Below, in pieces: positions 60,652 to 64,000 of a stretch of DNA of 64,000 nucleotides (position 1 is its first letter; every line of letters starts with the position of its first letter). A program made the position numbers and the translations under genes. The stretch is taken from positions 186,001 to 250,000 of the forward strand of contig BSBK01007734.1 of assembly GCA_027943335.1 (NCBI GenBank). Direction: 5' to 3'. Source of the DNA: Chamaecyparis obtusa. Taxonomy: Eukaryota; Streptophyta; Pinopsida; Cupressales; Cupressaceae. Below the pieces are notes generated by a model, which saw nothing but the letters and a program-made list of their open reading frames with translations, searched no databases and was not told the origin of the DNA.

Positions 60652-62758
60652 GTAAGTGAAGCTTCTATTTTTTATTATTTTTATTATTTTTTATTGTTTT
60701 TAAATAGAAATATATAGTTTTTTTTATATAAAAATTAGGGTAGCAATGAGTTTTTGTATTGTTTTTTAAAATTCATTGTAATTATCTATTTTTTTTCATT
60801 GCTATCAGACATGGAATCAAAAAACCCTCCTGATGATCCCACAAACAATCTAGAACCACCTCCCAACAATCCCCCACCTCTAGAAGATGTACCTGTCACA
60901 AACCCTCACCGTTTAGAAGATCTAATAGGAGATAATCTAAATGAACTTAGAGGATTTGAAACCATATATGATAATATCCCCACATTGCTCCCCATATTTA
61001 CAACAGTGAACTCAATTATTGAAAACATGGAGAAACTTACATAGCAACATAATGTTGCACTTCTTTGGTGTGATTATATGCATGCCTAGTTTGATGATGG
61101 GCTTGATTATGATCAAGTCATGAACCTAAATATAACAAAACATGACATAGCTAATATTTTTGTGGATCCTAAAATTGGTCTAAAAGTAGACCCTCAAGTT
61201 GTCAATTAAATGGTTCACAAATAGTGCAATACATGACAACTTTTGGGACCGTTGGTGGATGGTTTTTGATAGACCACCTCACAATAATTTGGATGTCCCA
61301 TTTTATTTCATTAGAAAATTGTATGCTGAATTTTTGGTCGGTCACAAGGTGAATTATTAGAGTCTGAGACCGAACCAGGGTGTGGGTTTAGGCACTCCAC
61401 AAGACAGGGCATGTGCACAATGGGTGAAATCCTGCACATATGTCCGCCCTCCTGAGATTTCACCACCTCCCACAGTGCATCATCCAAACATTATTGTTGA
61501 GGTTGGCTCATAGACTATTCGAGCCATTCACACCTTGACTAATCTGCTGGTTACATAGAATAGGACATTATTGCCTCCTCATCCTGATGCTTCTAGTGCT
61601 TCCACATCCTCCACAAGCTCACATATTTCTATGCCCCACACTTGCGTTATATGCAAGAATCTATACTTTGGTCCCCTGATTGATAGTGATACATATCATT
61701 TCAGCTTCGATGGGGAAGATTCTACACAGCACACTATAGGCATTGAAGTATCTCATGGAGATGTGCATGAGGAGCCTACATTGCCATGGACTCCCACTGT
61801 TATGGTAAGGGTAAACCATTCACTTTTTACATTGTTTTTAAATTTTATTGTTCGTACTTTTAGTATAGTTTCCTTATAATAATTTCCCACTTATATCTTT
61901 TTATGTGTTACATTTATGTTCAATTTATGACAGAGGAGGGGATGACATAGGTGGAGGAGTCCACACTTTCGGCCATATCATTTGGTCTTGACTCTTCCAC
62001 GGTACATATGTTTTAATGTACTCATTGGTTTCCTTTTAAATTATGATAATAGTATATAATTTTTATGATCATCTTTTACATACTGATGTAGGTGTCACCA
62101 GTTGCCACTGGGGGGCAATGTGAGGGGCTGTAAGTGTTAGTTGTTGATAAAGGAAAGGTAATTAAGTAATTTAGTTTATTTATGCATACATGTATACTTG
62201 TCAATTGTGTGTACTCATTTTTAATTTACATGGTTTATTTGACAGAGAGTGGCATGTGATGATGCTGTGAGACCCTATCGTCATGATAGAGTCATAGGCA
62301 TATCCATTCAGAGTGATAGCCCCATGGTACGTACATTTCTAAAGTTATTTGTGTGTATTTTTCTATCAAGTATATATAATATGGTCAAGTTATGATAATA
62401 TGAAGTATTTGTTTGAATTTTGTAGGTCACTCCTAGTTTGAGGGACCTAGAACAACAAGGGTTTGTATTGCTCGAAGATCAATCTCATGTTCACAAACAT
62501 ATACAGGTGGGAGTCGACATTGGTGGCACTAATCTTGTGCTACCAAGGACATATATTAGGTCTCCTGCTCACGGGAGGAGATAGAGAGGCAAGGTATATG
62601 AGAGTTCAATTTTAGTTTAAATTTTATTTTTTATTATTGAATATGATTTTGAATTTTAATCTAACTTGGGGTTTCACTTTTGTGTTTGAATGCAGGATCC
62701 ATTAGAGCTAAAGAGTACTTCAAAGAGGCTCCATTTTGATGATCCACCAGTAGAATAG
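60652..62758 (+). pseudogene. Seven-exon gene inside the TIR element, product unrecognised, damaged
   Basis: A leader intron (60652-60808; donor GTAAGT, acceptor CAG) ends two bases before ATG 60811. Coding exons: 60811-61804, 61936-62001, 62092-62157, 62246-62326, 62426-62593 and 62696-62758 (stop TAG, last residues DDPPVE). All introns are GT...AG and all five in the coding part are phase 0. The product would be about 480 residues, with a Pro/Asn-rich N-terminus, a Trp-rich segment (FTNSAIHDNFWDRWWMVFD, GTPQDRACAQWVKSC), a CVICKNLYFGPL motif and a short C-terminal part with DIGGTNLVLPR. Lesions: TAG 61042, TAG near 61100, a one-base frame change near 61208, and stops near 61360, 61510, 61557, 61948, 62131 and 62582. 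No known transposase domain is visible. It may be an accessory or novel transposase gene. Confidence 0.65.
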
Positions 62759-63400
62759 GATGTCCTAGAAATATTTGTAGTTGAACTTCTTATTTTGAGA
62801 TGTCATATGACATATTTTGAGATGGTGTATGCCACATTGTATCTAGATATGTTGACATATAAATATGTATAGAATTATTGTTCATTTTGATATATATACG
62901 AAACTTGATATTTGATCTAATTTCTTAATTGTGTGTTCATTTATTCATTCTTAGTATGTAAATATGCTTGTGCACGTATGTACTCATGTGTACAATTTAT
63001 GCCTTAATTATATTCATGTATATTCAAGTACATTATTCATAACCTAAATTCACATGTATGGGCTACGTGCATGACTTAAGCGAATTCATGTTGTATGGTT
63101 TATAATTTATGTTCTACATGTATGCTTCATGAATTAAGAAAATTTATGTGTACGCTTTATGTGCTACGTGTGTTCACACATGTAATTCATCATTTGAGGT
63201 ATATAAGGATATCTATTAAAGTGGTTTCAAGGTTTTTAGACTTACCCTTTACTCCCAATGGCTAAAAGACTTCAAACTAGCCTAATTACATAATCAAACA
63301 CCCTTTTGGCCATATCAAAATATATTGGTCTTTTGGACAAAATATCAGTACTCTACCTGTACCCATACAAATACACTAGGAATGCCTAAGAAATGTAGTC
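62759..63400. other. AT-rich 3' flank of the spliced gene
   Basis: No gene is supported. Short recurring words (catgtat, tacgtg, atgtgt) run through 62930-63190 without a clear period. Confidence 0.4.
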
Positions 63401-63402
63401 TT

Positions 63403-64000
63403 GTAGCATCTCACGGATCGTTGATACCTCTCATGGGGTCCAAGTTATGAGCCTCCATAGTTTGCTATCCAATCATGCTTAGTGGACCTTGGGGACACTT
63501 TGGTCCGAAGTGGTCTGGAACATTCTGCTGACTCAGTGGTCAAAACAGGGTTGTCCCTAGCATTTACCCACCCAACCGGAGCTAATGGCACAATCCATTC
63601 AGTCCTGGGATGAACGGTTTGGAATTAATCCATTCGCATAACTTTTAATTGACCCTCACTACAAGTTTTGACATCGAGAAAGACTGGTGTGCCAAATTCA
63701 AATAAATTTGAATCTCCTAGAATGGAGAGAGGTTATTGTAGGCCTAAAAAATTCCATCATGTAGCATCTCATGGATCTCTGATACCTCTCACAGGGTCTA
63801 AGTTATGAGCGTAGAAAGTTCACTACTCAATCGTGCTTAGTGCACCTTGGGGACACTTTGGTCCAGCGTGGTCCGAAACGTTCTGCTGACTCAGTGGTCA
63901 AAACAGGGTTCTCCCTAGCATTTACCCACCCAACCAAAGCTAATGGCATAGTCCATTTAGTGTTGGGATGAACAGTTTGGAAGTAATCCATTGGCGCGAC
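63403..64000. repeat. Direct repeat, period about 358 bp, second copy cut by the window end
   Basis: gtagcatctca(c/t)ggatc starts at 63403 and again at 63761. About 240 bp then run in parallel, including accttggggacactttggtc and ctgctgactcagtggtcaaa, to the end of the window. Identity is high (about 85-90 percent by eye). GC content is higher than in the sequence to the left. There is no ORF. Confidence 0.88.

Larger units (their letters stand above)
60338..64000. mobile_element. TIR element carrying a multi-exon gene, right end beyond the window
   Basis: The left end GGGTATGTGCAGGATCATGG and about 28 further bases are nearly identical to the left end of the 1,000 bp element at 14736. The point where H coding sequence stops is exactly the first G. 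No inverted copy of this terminus is seen before 64000, so the element is at least 3.66 kb. It contains a gene with introns (60652-62758), AT-rich sequence, and a direct repeat of ~358 bp period near the window end. The presumed left TSD would be ttggt (60333-60337). Confidence 0.75.

Overview
The window reads as non-genic, repeat-packed nuclear DNA from a seed plant. The size of the elements, the near absence of intact genes and the heavy decay of coding sequence (Gln, Trp and Arg codons turned into stops, pointing to long methylation-driven C-to-T loss) fit a giant conifer-type genome. That assignment is an inference, because no host marker gene is present. I found no rRNA, tRNA gene, CRISPR array or convincing host gene. 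Almost everything can be assigned to LTR retrotransposons and DNA transposons inserted into one another, and most insertions can be proven by exact target-site duplications (TSDs).

Layout. (1) 1-1115: AT-rich flank. (2) 1116-10609, minus strand: element A, a 9.5 kb LTR element with a Tat-like primer-binding site, no pol, and one unrecognised damaged gene. (3) 10610-11614: AT-rich spacer ending in a (CT)n tract. (4) 11613-19341, plus strand: element B1, a decayed Ty3/Gypsy chromovirus with a 1,000 bp terminal-inverted-repeat (TIR) transposon (14736-15735) in its pol. (5) 19342-21319, minus: fragment C, the 3' end of an A-related element. (6) 21320-25533, plus: B2, a second chromovirus copy from RT to chromodomain and LTR. 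(7) 25534-60337, plus: element H, another Gypsy element, split by the 32.4 kb insertion of element D (26292-58706, minus, TSD CAAGG).

D is a nested stack. It is an LTR element without pol. It carries ORF1 (coiled coil plus five zinc knuckles, mostly degenerate) and ORF2 (about 1,280 codons, no recognised domain). ORF2 is broken by a TIR transposon (29338-33070), which itself holds a solo LTR (29698-32353, TSD TTTAC). ORF1 is broken by F (36711-56898, plus, TSD ATTTC), a 13 kb Gypsy element with 2,803 bp LTRs and an extra RNase H domain between protease and RT. The integrase of F is broken by E (46079-53246, minus, TSD AATAC), a young Ty1/Copia element whose polyprotein has a single in-frame stop.

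(8) 60338-64000: H is cut again by the left end of a second TIR element. Its terminus matches that of the 1,000 bp element, and it carries a seven-exon gene with all coding introns in phase 0 and no domain I recognise.

Relative ages follow from the nesting: H is older than D; D is older than F and the 29338 element; F is older than E. The most original material is (a) D with its ORF2, probably mobilised by Copia elements like E because their LTR tips, primer site and polypurine tract match; (b) the TIR family with an apparent 5 bp TSD and its multi-exon gene; (c) the protease-RNase H-RT order in F; and (d) the pol-less element A.
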